A program made the position numbers and the translations under genes. Source: Actinomadura macra NBRC 14102 (GTDB taxonomy: Bacteria > Actinomycetota > Actinomycetes > Streptosporangiales > Streptosporangiaceae). Taken from it: 64,000 nt of DNA. Positions 47,501 to 54,234 of the stretch are shown here, piece by piece; position 1 is the first letter of the stretch; each line of letters begins with the position of its first letter. The stretch spans positions 62,001 to 126,000 of the forward strand of contig NZ_BCQT01000003.1 of assembly GCF_001552215.1 (NCBI RefSeq), in the 5' to 3' direction. Under the pieces are notes generated by a model, which saw nothing but the letters and a program-made list of their open reading frames with translations, had not been told where the DNA came from and made no database searches.

Positions 47501-47848
47501 CATCCGGCCCAGTCTGCTGCCGGGCTCGCTGAGGCCGATCTCGTGCTGGCGGTAGGTCCGTAGGAGCTCGCCCAGCGACTGCTCGGTGTGCCGGGTCCGC
47601 CCGGGGCGCGGGCTGGTCTCGGCGTTGAACTTGGCGGCCAGCTTGGCGGCCAATTGGTCGATCTTCCAGATGTCGAAGCCCTCCAGCTGCTTCGCGGCGT
47701 CGGGCGGGCCCAGGCTGGTCACGATCTGGATTCGTTCCGAGAGGTTGGCGGCTCGGGCCGCGAGGTCCACGGGATAGGTCGGCTTCACGCGGGCGGGCTC
47801 CTCGGCTGCGTCCAAAGGGCGGATGATGGGCCGATGGCATCGGCCCAT
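44573..47848 (-). CDS. cinM: Class II lanthipeptide synthetase LanM (CinM-like)
   Basis: 1091 residues; it dehydrates Ser/Thr in the precursor and closes thioether rings. The N-terminal dehydratase (~190-660) has Lys332 in VVYKPRG, DLHFENVL (Asp408, His410, Asn413) and ICDCET (Asp425). The cyclase (~735-1080) has the Zn ligands Cys952 in WCNGASGIG and Cys1000-His1001 in LCHGRSGN, plus the HGVAG and LSHGAGG repeats of the alpha-toroid. It is the canonical CHG type rather than the ProcM-like CCG type. An alternative GTG start at 47788 has GAGGAG 9 nt upstream. It follows the precursor gene after 53 bp. Confidence 0.96.
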   Translation of the reverse strand: MGRCHRPIIRPLDAAEEPARVKPTYPVDLAARAANLSERIQIVTSLGPPDAAKQLEGFDIWKIDQLAAKLAAKFNAETSPRPGRTRHTEQSLGELLRTYRQHEIGLSEPGSRLGRMLTDLHVDWLPAYRDALDGFDRADGESAAGDWRDDDVYYGRLAIACEPFLVDLGRRLIRAIDDGASAVRVSPRLVTDFQDHLLDRFELALAWAVEADAKVHCQLHDIDPASATREDYRAYLDKTFADAGAYHRFYLEFPLLGRFLAHATGLLAEHGAEMITRLRDDAAELSEVLFGQPVTTVRTARLGRSDHHAGGRSVAIVEVELADGAHECVVYKPRGLEGEVALQGLLARLRDDGVLGYAERVVLPKDGYGFEALIPPGRNRVTTREQAEHVYSELGGYLAIFYVLGGGDLHFENVLIADGHAFICDCETVLGALPKGHPRASGTLMDSVFKTGLIEWPRGGAASEGEMRLSGYTGGGGYEMPMPVPQVDRRQSFESRVTHREGVHVDPGAANRVFIGDELTHAEDFADAIGSGFDQVYRWFQQRPDEAITCVSTLFTGSSVRFINWSTQVYAQLLAAARHPRCLLEPLEVDLLVNTVRTFPRKWDQDAALPDWELVSMWRQDVPLFTVEAGGTGLVHDHRSAVQAELEMSPLAYAASRIRGLSSQNRSQQRQYIAAGLSGGDVTSPDFAATCVERAAGLGELLCAMLREPDAPAPWTSFMISGDGREEVDIEGELYNGSGGIALFLAYLDALEPRPEFRAAARRALEHAATFDRRRIGAFSGLGGMIYLLTHLHHLWGERALLDRALELSDELTDRIDRDKHLDVFHGVAGLIPVLIGLAEVADGQGLELAHRCAEHLLRRAEANGNALSWPGSDLGAAGANLTGLSHGAGGGGWVLIMLGVLTDRPEYVAAGRRAFAYESRHFDESAQDWYDLREFPGGPLWRGRHYANAWCNGASGIGLSRIQSWALLGKGDDALLTEARQALTATMRNFPRLMNDSLCHGRSGNAELFLRFALLADEPAFRLEANVQVQAQWRNLEDAPLASTSGFFPGLMLGLSGFGMHFLRLAHPERVPSVLLLDAPPAPTSTRGVM

Positions 47849-47901
47849 CCGTGCTTCCGCTCGTCCCGGCGCGGGGACCGGGACTCCTCAGCGGGGTTGT
47901 C

Positions 47902-48144
47902 CTAAGCCTTGGTGCTTCCGTCGCAGGCGAAGGTGAATGGACCCGAGCTGCAGGTCGACGCGCAGGCGTAGGCGTCGACGGCCGCGATCCCCTCGGTCCA
48001 GTAGCTCAGCGATGCGGTGTCCTGCTGCTCGACCGCGGCCGGGACGGTGGCGGCAGACACGCCGTAGCGGCCCGCTCCGGCGAGCAGTTCGGTGCGGAAG
48101 TCCGCATCGGCGGCGGCGTGGCGAAGAATGGTGCTCGGTGACAT
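47902..48144 (-). CDS. cinA: Cinnamycin/duramycin-family lanthipeptide precursor
   Basis: 80 residues. The 60-residue leader (DADFRTELLAGAGRYGVSAA ... EQQDTASLSYWTEGIAA) closely follows the CinA leader and ends in AYA, the AxA-type cleavage site of this family. The core is CASTCSSGPFTFACDGSTKA. Compared with cinnamycin (CRQSCSFGPFTFVCDGNTK), the residues for rings 1-18, 4-14 and 5-11, for the Ser6-Lys19 lysinoalanine bridge and for Asp15 hydroxylation are all kept. Differences are Ala2, Ser3, Thr4, Ser7, Ala13, Ser17 and an extra Ala20. AGGAGG precedes the ATG. Confidence 0.95.
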   Translation of the reverse strand: MSPSTILRHAAADADFRTELLAGAGRYGVSAATVPAAVEQQDTASLSYWTEGIAAVDAYACASTCSSGPFTFACDGSTKA

Positions 48145-48166
48145 TTTTCCTCCTGGTGAGATGTTC

Positions 48167-48538
48167 TTAATCGACTGTCTGGGGAGCCAGTCTGATGCCG
48201 AGCTGCTGCTCGGCCTTCTGAAGTTCTTCGACGGCGATGTCCATTTTCTGCTTGTCGGTCTGCCAGTCGATCAACTCTCTTTCCTTGGCGGATATGTCGG
48301 TTCGGGTCCAGTAGTGTTCGAGCCAGGTCTTGGTGGCCTGAGGATGAAGGTCGCGTATCGGCCCGATATCGGCCGGAAATTCCTCGTTGCGAATGTCGAG
48401 CGCGAGCTTGAGCATCTCGCGCATTTTCCCGTCCGGTGGCAGTATCGAACACAGGATCATCAGGCTCTGGATCTGGCGAACGGTCTCGATGCCCTTGTGC
48501 TTCGTCAGATCGCTGAGCGGCTTGGGGCCGGTTCTCAT
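48167..48538 (-). CDS. durN: DurN/Cinorf7-like lysinoalanine-forming enzyme
   Basis: 123 residues, helical, no cofactor motif and no export signal. Its size, its place directly before the precursor (22 bp), and blocks such as LHPQATKTWLEHYWTRTDIS match DurN and Cinorf7. DurN is known to join Lys19 to dehydroalanine 6 in duramycin. I chose the internal ATG because AAGGAGG sits 8 nt before it; the frame is open 30 codons further. It is the first gene of the operon. Confidence 0.88.
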   Translation of the reverse strand: MRTGPKPLSDLTKHKGIETVRQIQSLMILCSILPPDGKMREMLKLALDIRNEEFPADIGPIRDLHPQATKTWLEHYWTRTDISAKERELIDWQTDKQKMDIAVEELQKAEQQLGIRLAPQTVD

Positions 48539-48666
48539 GGCTCGTCCTCCTTGTGTTTGTCGTGGTCGGCCGGCTCGTTCTCGTCCGTCGGAGTCGAAGA
48601 CCGGTTGTGCGACAGCCGGGATGAACATGTCGAGGACAATGCGTGAGCGATCCTATACTCTGAGTG

Positions 48667-48696
48667 ACTTTAGCGGGCGGCTTTGGGTGGGGTCAA
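48667..48696 (-). promoter_or_regulatory. Candidate promoter of the lanthipeptide operon
   Basis: On the minus strand TTGACC (48691-48696) and TAAAGT (48667-48672) are 18 nt apart, a housekeeping-like spacing. A second -10-like TATAGGAT lies ~10 nt downstream. The 48539-48913 gap holds no gene; it is more AT-rich than its surroundings. Confidence 0.5.
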
Positions 48697-48913
48697 TGAC
48701 TCGACGACAAAGCGAACTGATTCCTCGATACCGGCTAATACGTGGATAAGTCGTTGACCGGGAAGCCTTTTGTGGCCTGATTTGTACCGACGGTGCATGC
48801 ACAAACGCCCGGCTTCTGTTCCGAAACGGGCAGCGTTTCACGGCGGCATGGAGACCCATGCCGCCTCACCGGCCGGCGACCGCCCCCGCCCCGCCCAGCA
48901 CGGGGGCCTGTCC

Positions 48914-49669
48914 TCAGGACGCCGTGCCGAGCCACTCCTCGAACGTCGGACCGGCGAGGACGGTGCCCGTTCCGGGCAATAGGGCACCGCCCTTGACCAG
49001 GTCACGGTCCGGGTCGGCCGGGTCCTCCACACCTTCGACACGCGCCGGGTCCCCGCGCCGGGCGGCGAGCCGCGCGGCCATGTCGTCGAGCCGCTCCTCC
49101 CGCGGCCCGGCGATCTCCGAGATCGGCGCGGCGCCGGCTCGGCTCGGCTCGGCGGCGAGATCGGCGAGGGCCAGGGCGACCGCCTCGGCCGCCACCGGCT
49201 GGACGCGCATCCGCGGGACGTAGCTCACCTCGCCCTGCCTGCCCCACTGGAGGGTCTGCGCGGCGAACTCGTGGAACTGCGCCGCCCGGAGCACATGCAC
49301 CGGGAGCGGGCCCGCCAGCACGGCCCGCTCCTGGGCGGCCTTGGCCGCCATGTATCCGGCGGTGAACCGGTCGACGCCCAGGATGGACAGCACCACCAAC
49401 CGCCCGACACCGGCCCGCTCGCCGGCCTCATGCAGGTTCCGTGCCACGGCGGTGAAGAACTCCGTGGCCTCGCTCTGTTCGATCGTCCCCGAGTTGGTCA
49501 CGTCGACGACGCACTCCACACCCTTCAGGGCCGCGTCCAGGCCGTCCCCGGTGGCGACGTCCACTCCGCCGGAACGCGACAGCGCGACCACGTCATGTCC
49601 CCTGGCCCTGAGCACCTCGACGAGACGACGGCCGATCATCCCGGTTGCTCCTGCTACTGCGATCCTCAT
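48914..49669 (-). CDS. NmrA/atypical SDR family NAD(P)-binding protein
   Basis: 251 residues. The Rossmann start IAVAGATGMIGRRLVEVLRA is the GATGxxG type of NmrA-like and epimerase-like proteins. There is no classical YxxxK; GYMAAKAAQE aligns with the region. The C-terminal half has VQPVAAEAVALALADLA, common in actinobacterial NAD(P)H-binding oxidoreductases. The ATG has AAGGAG upstream. The substrate is unknown; a link to the lanthipeptide operon just downstream on the same strand is not supported by known clusters. Confidence 0.88.
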   Translation of the reverse strand: MRIAVAGATGMIGRRLVEVLRARGHDVVALSRSGGVDVATGDGLDAALKGVECVVDVTNSGTIEQSEATEFFTAVARNLHEAGERAGVGRLVVLSILGVDRFTAGYMAAKAAQERAVLAGPLPVHVLRAAQFHEFAAQTLQWGRQGEVSYVPRMRVQPVAAEAVALALADLAAEPSRAGAAPISEIAGPREERLDDMAARLAARRGDPARVEGVEDPADPDRDLVKGGALLPGTGTVLAGPTFEEWLGTAS

Positions 49670-49758
49670 ATCCGGTCTCCTTCCCTCATCAGGAGGACGA
49701 CACAGGGTCGGGACGTGTGACGGGAAACCTTGACGGGCCCTGGAGCCGGCCTCGGCTG

Positions 49759-50496
49759 TCAGTAGAGGAAGGGCGGAGTCGGCAGGGGCCCGCCATTGTC
49801 GGCGGCGAGGTCGCCGCCGGCCGAGCGGCCCATGAGCCACGCGAGCAGTGATGCTTGACGACCCCGGATCATCGGGGCGTCGTCGTTTATGGATATGTCA
49901 TACCGGGCGTTGGTGTCGGTGGCGTGCAACCGCATGGCGGGTGAGTCCACGCGCTTGTCCAAGGCCACCGTGACGACATCGAGTTCGTCAGCGACGAAGT
50001 CACCGGGCCAATCGTCCGGGGCTGGCCCGACCCGGAGATCGACGTGATGGACGAGTACCTCGCAGAGCCGTGCGTCCGCGATCCGGGCGGCGGGATGTTC
50101 TTGCCCGGCCGTCCATTGGACAATGTGCTGCCAGGCGTCGTCGGGCATGCGCGAGTATTCGGTCGCGAATCCGTCGGCGCTGTCGCGAACGTCGCCGACC
50201 AGTTCGGCGGCGGTTCGGCCGGCACCCGCTTCGATCTGCGCCGCCCGTGCCGCCAGGCTCGGATACTCCTGCGCGGGCTCGCCCGTCCAAGCCCAGGTCA
50301 GCAGCCGAGTGCCGCCGTCGGCGTTGCGGGCCAGATGGCTCAGCACATGTCCTCGCGTCCAGCCCGGCAACAGGGACGGCGCGCGCATGGCCTCGTCGTC
50401 GAGACCGCTGGTGGTGGTGATCAGGTACTCGGTCGCGGCGACGATCCGGCGGAGAAGCGCGGGAGGATCAAAGCCTGGTTGAAGCCCTGGGGTCAT
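49759..50496 (-). CDS. Maleylpyruvate-isomerase-fold (MDMPI/DinB) mycothiol-dependent-type enzyme
   Basis: 245 residues. The N-terminal DinB-like domain has LLPGWTRGHVLSHLARNADG with the His residues that bind metal, and a third candidate in EVLVHHVDLRVG. The C-terminal MDMPI domain follows (~175-245). In actinomycetes this family uses mycothiol, and members act on maleylpyruvate or unknown electrophiles. The ATG at 50496 gives the family N-terminus. It may in principle serve maleylacetoacetate isomerisation for the tyrosine pathway 10 kb away, but nothing links the two. Confidence 0.88.
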   Translation of the reverse strand: MTPGLQPGFDPPALLRRIVAATEYLITTTSGLDDEAMRAPSLLPGWTRGHVLSHLARNADGGTRLLTWAWTGEPAQEYPSLAARAAQIEAGAGRTAAELVGDVRDSADGFATEYSRMPDDAWQHIVQWTAGQEHPAARIADARLCEVLVHHVDLRVGPAPDDWPGDFVADELDVVTVALDKRVDSPAMRLHATDTNARYDISINDDAPMIRGRQASLLAWLMGRSAGGDLAADNGGPLPTPPFLY

Positions 50497-50568
50497 GCGG
50501 TGATTGTCGCGCCGCCCGAGGCGCAGAATCGCTGAGTTCGGTGTTTCGTGACCGCGTGCGTCCGGGCA

Positions 50569-50745
50569 GAGTGCGATGAGTCCCGCGTTCGTCGGCTGAA
50601 TCCTCAGGCGTAGAAGTAGAACGCCCGCAAGTCGTCGTCGAAATCGACGTGCAGCCATTCGTATTGAGCGGCCCGGGCTCCGCTGGCAGCTGCGGCGACC
50701 AACTCGGGCCGATCCCGGAACGACGAAGTCCGGCACTGACCATGG
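50569..50745 (-). pseudogene. GNAT acetyltransferase remnant
   Basis: One frame reads ELVAAAASGARAAQYEWLHV followed by DFDDDLRAFYF, the second half of a GNAT domain, and then a stop. The next residues expected, IQPTNAGLIAL, follow in another frame. A TGA replaces a likely Cys codon and one base is missing. Only about 55 residues of the family's ~150 remain. Confidence 0.7.
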
Positions 50746-50806
50746 TATCCAGAATGACTGCGTGGACACCGCCGTCCCACGCGACATTGACTCGACTTGC
50801 GATGAA

Positions 50807-51127
50807 CTAGGGCCCGTCCGCCTCTTCAAGTCGTGTGCCGTGCTCAAGGTAGTGGCTGCCGCCGACGAGATGGGCGGTGTGGGCGTGGACGAGTCGGCGG
50901 GCCAATCGGGAGATGGTCAGATCGTGGATCTGGGCGATGTCGTGGAAGCGGTAGCCCAGCAGTTCATCCGGGGCGAGGTGGATGGCGTCGAGTTGGCCGT
51001 TCGTGAGCGTGCCGCCGTCGAAGAGAAAGAGCACCTTGTCGCCCTCGACGCTGTCGGGGGCCCAGTCGGTGACGAGGAGCCGTCCGATCACCGGGTGGTA
51101 CCTCGCGCGGGCCGGGCCCGTCCTCAT
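50807..51127 (-). pseudogene. C-terminal fragment of a Nudix hydrolase
   Basis: 106 codons. The text GRLLVTDWAPD, LFLFDGGTLTNGQLDAIHLA and PDELLGYRFHD matches the second half of actinobacterial Nudix proteins, but the catalytic Nudix box (GxxxxxExxxxxxREUxEExGU) is absent. The ATG overlaps the stop of the preceding gene (ATGA), so it may still be translated. It is probably a truncated, inactive gene. Confidence 0.6.
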
Positions 51128-51399
51128 GTGCCAGGGCCGGTGTGCTGGGTCGGCTCGGGGTGGCCGGTCATCCAGCGCAGCAGGCGGAAGGCGCGTTCGC
51201 TGACGGTGCCCGGGGCGAAGACGGCGGTCAGCAGGACGGTGAGCAGGAGGGCGAGTTCGGCGCTGGCGAGGATGACGGCGAGGTCGGGGTTGATGAAGGC
51301 GACCCCTGAGGGGATGGCCAGGATGGTGGCGGCCAGGCCGAAGGGGGGACGTCGGCTGGGCGTGCCACCGGTGGGCTTGACTTCGGTGGGAGTGGTCAT
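51124..51399 (-). CDS. Small membrane protein of the padR operon
   Basis: 91 residues with two hydrophobic segments (FGLAATILAIPSGVAFI and AVILASAELALLLTVLLTAVF), which fits a two-helix protein. The N-terminus is Thr/Pro-rich and soluble. It overlaps the upstream gene by 4 bp (ATGA). No family is recognised. Confidence 0.75.
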   Translation of the reverse strand: MTTPTEVKPTGGTPSRRPPFGLAATILAIPSGVAFINPDLAVILASAELALLLTVLLTAVFAPGTVSERAFRLLRWMTGHPEPTQHTGPGT

Positions 51400-52211
51400 C
51401 GTTGCCGTCCCGGTGAGTCGCCGGCGCCGGGGACGCGGCGTTGGAGGGTGGCGATCCAGGCCCAGGTTGTGGCGGCCGGGGCATGGAGGAGGAAGTCGTG
51501 CAGCAGTTTCGGGTGCTGGTCGGGCTCGTAGTCGTACCGGGCCTCGGTGAAGTCGTCGCGCCACCGGCGTCCGGAGCCGGGTGGCATGAGCGTCGCGGCG
51601 GCCCGGATCGACCAGGGAACGTCCGCGCGGCGGGCGAGATCGTGCTGTTCCGGCCGTGACCTTCCGCGACTGAGGGACGAGCTGAAGAAGCCGGTCACGA
51701 CATGGCCCAGGACACCGATGAGCAGGGCGAGCACGGCGAGCAGGCCGGTGATGACGCCCATCGCGACAGCCGCGTAGACACTCACGAGGACCAGGACGAG
51801 GATGTTGCCGAAGAGGGTCTCGCCGATCCCGTCCGCCACGTCCGTGACGATCAAGAAGGTGCCGAGGGCGATCCAGCCGCCGCTCTGGATCGCGAGGACG
51901 ATCAGCGCGCCGCTGGCGCGTTCGAAGATCCTGGTCAACCTGCTGAGGAAGCGCGTGGAGAGGAGGGCGGAGGCGAACACGCCGAGGCAGACCGCGCCGC
52001 CCGTCATCAGGCCCACCAGGCCCCACTGGCCGACGATGTTGAACTGATCCGAGACCGAGCCGGTGTCGACGCCGTCGAGGTCGGCGGCGTCGATCGCGAT
52101 GCCGGTGAGAGCGCCCAGCAGGGCGCTGACGTAGCTGACTAAGACGATGGCGCCGAGTCCGTGTCCCGAGTGTCTGAGGATCTTCCGAAGACCGATGTTG
52201 GAGAGCGTCAT
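51396..52211 (-). CDS. Multi-pass membrane protein controlled by PadR
   Basis: 271 residues with about five helices in the first 185 residues (LGAIVLVSYVSALLGALTGI, WGLVGLMTGGAVCLGVFASA, ILVLVLVSVYAAVAMGVITG) and a soluble C-terminal ~85 residues (WSIRAAATLMPPGSGRRWRD ... EARYDYEPDQHPKLLHDFLL). The tail resembles those found after permease-like domains next to PadR genes in actinomycetes. Its ATG overlaps the padR stop (TGATG), so expression is coupled. The function is unknown. Confidence 0.8.
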   Translation of the reverse strand: MTLSNIGLRKILRHSGHGLGAIVLVSYVSALLGALTGIAIDAADLDGVDTGSVSDQFNIVGQWGLVGLMTGGAVCLGVFASALLSTRFLSRLTRIFERASGALIVLAIQSGGWIALGTFLIVTDVADGIGETLFGNILVLVLVSVYAAVAMGVITGLLAVLALLIGVLGHVVTGFFSSSLSRGRSRPEQHDLARRADVPWSIRAAATLMPPGSGRRWRDDFTEARYDYEPDQHPKLLHDFLLHAPAATTWAWIATLQRRVPGAGDSPGRQR

Positions 52212-52537
52212 CAGAGGGCCGCACCGCCCTCGGTCAGGCCGCGCAGGGCCGCTCCGCGAGGGCGGCGGGCGCCGGCCAGGGCGGCACTGGCCTGCGCCGC
52301 GCCGTTGGCGGTGAGCCGGTAGTACCGGCGGGCGGGCCGCTTCTCCACGTGGGGGTCGATGTCCTCCTTGTGGGACGTGACCCACCCCTCGGTCTCCAGC
52401 CGCAGCAGGATCGGGTGGGTGGTGCCGGGCATCAGGCCGGTCAGTTGCGAGAGTTCGCGTCCGTAGAGTTCGCGGGCGGGATCGCGCAGCAGTGCTTGGA
52501 GCACCAGCTGAGTCTGCAATGTCATCCGAAGTGCCAC
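52211..52537 (-). CDS. PadR family transcriptional regulator
   Basis: 108 residues, the short PadR type: LQTQLVLQALLRDPARELYG then RELSQLTGLMPGTTHPILLR and the wing ETEGWVTSHKED. The GTG start lies almost on top of the repeated operator, so the transcript has a short or absent leader; an ATG 12 nt later is an alternative. It is first in a chain of overlapping genes and probably represses them and itself. Confidence 0.9.
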   Translation of the reverse strand: MALRMTLQTQLVLQALLRDPARELYGRELSQLTGLMPGTTHPILLRLETEGWVTSHKEDIDPHVEKRPARRYYRLTANGAAQASAALAGARRPRGAALRGLTEGGAAL

Positions 52538-52542
52538 GCTTT

Positions 52543-52591
52543 AACTCTAACTAGGGTCGGGCTCCTCGTCCATATCTGAACTCTAACTAGG
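52543..52591 (-). promoter_or_regulatory. Direct-repeat operator of padR
   Basis: Two exact copies of CCTAGTTAGAGTT (minus strand), 36 bp from start to start, directly upstream of padR. They are AT-rich in a GC-rich context. They are the likely PadR-binding sites, overlapping the promoter. Confidence 0.65.
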
Positions 52592-52684
52592 TGTGGCGTG
52601 GCCGGGCCCGGACCGAGCCGTGACTTGTGGATCATGCTTGCGGAACCCGACGCGGGTCGATCGCCCAGGTCCTAGGCTCGCGGG

Positions 52685-53758
52685 ATGGAGGCCTTCAGTG
52701 ACGCTTTGCTCGATCTGTGCGGTCCGTCCCTGGGCTGGATCACCGAACAGTTCGAGGTCTTCTATTCCGTCCTGCCTGACGGCGCCATCCGGCACGACGC
52801 GGCCACCGGCCTCGCCTGGATCGGCGACATGGAGCTGCGCGCCGACCTGGTAGGGACCTATGCCGAGGACGCCACCTTCCAATGGGCCTGGGCCAAGCAG
52901 GGCCTCGCCGGAAGCCCGGCGATCGCCGGTTCGCTTCGGCTGAGGGAGATCGGCGAGCGGAACTCCGTTCCAGAGCTGACCCACGCGATAGTCGATCTCG
53001 GCCACTTCACGGACCCCCGGCTGGCCGCACAACACCTGGGCCTTGTCGCCGCGGCGCTGCTGGGCGCGCGGGGGGAGCTGCACTATTCACATGGCGGTAG
53101 AGCGCTGACCTTCCTGGCCACCGATGACCCTGGCCTTCCCATCGCCGGGCCCGATCCCGCCAGAGTCGCACGGGCGTTGCAGACCGGCGCTGAAATGCTG
53201 CCCGGAGCCCGCGCGGCGGAGATGGTGAATGAGTACGCCGCGCACCACAGGCTTGAGGCGCGCTCGGTCGCGGCCGGCCTGGAGCTGGATCTACCTGATG
53301 ATCATCAGGTTCTCGCGCGGATCGACGGTGGCCGGTTGACCGCGGTGACCGTCACCGGCCCGGACGGGCCAGTCGCACCCGCGCCCGGGCACCGTCCGCC
53401 CATCGCCGACGACCCGGCCGCCCTGTTCCTGCCCGCCGGCCTGTTCGCCGCGCTCGCCCGCAGCGTCGCCTCGGCTCTGGACCGCGGCTCGGTGGCCCTC
53501 GGCGACCACCTGGCCGAACTGGGCTGGGAACCGGGCGTCCCGCCGGTCTGGGACGCCGGCGTCGCCCGCTACGGCGATCTCCTCGACGCCCAGGCGCGCG
53601 AGATCGGCGTCTACCTTCCCGGCCCCGGTACCTGGGAATGGAGCGACGACGACTGGGACGGGGTGACGCGCCTGCGCTCGGTGGTGCGCGAGCACGGCAC
53701 GGAATACCTGGGCGCCGAGCGGGTCGTCCTGCCCGAGAGTGAGGTTCAGGCTCGGTGA
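52685..53758 (+). CDS. DUF6882 family protein
   Basis: 357 residues, cytoplasmic. The first ~170 residues match the DUF6882 pattern: DGAIRHDAATGLAWIGDMEL, TFQWAWAKQGLAGSPAIAGS and LRLREIGE. A second, acidic domain has a stretch AALFLPAGLFAALARSVASA. The family appears to relate to proteins of polymorphic toxin or immunity neighbourhoods, but this is weak memory. It is divergent from padR across ~150 bp. Confidence 0.8.
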   Translation: MEAFSDALLDLCGPSLGWITEQFEVFYSVLPDGAIRHDAATGLAWIGDMELRADLVGTYAEDATFQWAWAKQGLAGSPAIAGSLRLREIGERNSVPELTHAIVDLGHFTDPRLAAQHLGLVAAALLGARGELHYSHGGRALTFLATDDPGLPIAGPDPARVARALQTGAEMLPGARAAEMVNEYAAHHRLEARSVAAGLELDLPDDHQVLARIDGGRLTAVTVTGPDGPVAPAPGHRPPIADDPAALFLPAGLFAALARSVASALDRGSVALGDHLAELGWEPGVPPVWDAGVARYGDLLDAQAREIGVYLPGPGTWEWSDDDWDGVTRLRSVVREHGTEYLGAERVVLPESEVQAR

Positions 53759-54234
53759 ACCACGCGACTCACGGCCTCTTGGGCGCCCTCGCCTGACTCT
53801 TCTTACCGTGCGGCTAGAACCGCTCGGTAAGGAAGGTCAGGACGACATCGGCCATGAAACGCGGCGAGAGTCAGGGCGGCGCTCACGTTCTCCTGGTCCA
53901 TGGTGTCGCTTCCTTGCCACCTCATCTCGAACCTCCCACAGGCGTGGAAGGCGGGTTCTCAACATGCAGACGATCGGGCAAGGCGGAACTCATCGCTCGT
54001 GCGGGCGGAATCCGCAGCCCCTGCTGTTCGGTCAGCGGAGGCCGAGGGCGATGCTTGAGAAGCGTCTGCCGAGACTTCGCGAGCCCGTTCTTGCTGGTAG
54101 GAAGGGCATCGCACCCGTTGAAGGTGATCCACACGGCGGGGCCGGGGGACCGCCCGCCAGGGTGACCCGGTCGGGCCCCGGGCTCCGCTGACTGCGATCT
54201 TGAAGAGTGTGCCGGGGACTCAGTGGGTCGCGTT
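53759..54234. other. Gap without a recognisable gene
   Basis: Both flanking genes converge here. Short frames exist on both strands, but none has a credible start and family. A minus-strand frame near 53820-53860 ends in ADVVLTFLTERF, which resembles the C-terminus of some hydrolases and may be debris. Confidence 0.5.

Noticed and set aside
53854..54165. Small alpha/beta-hydrolase-like frame on the plus strand (HVLLVHGVA)
   Set aside because: A single chance motif with no catalytic residues or domain following it.
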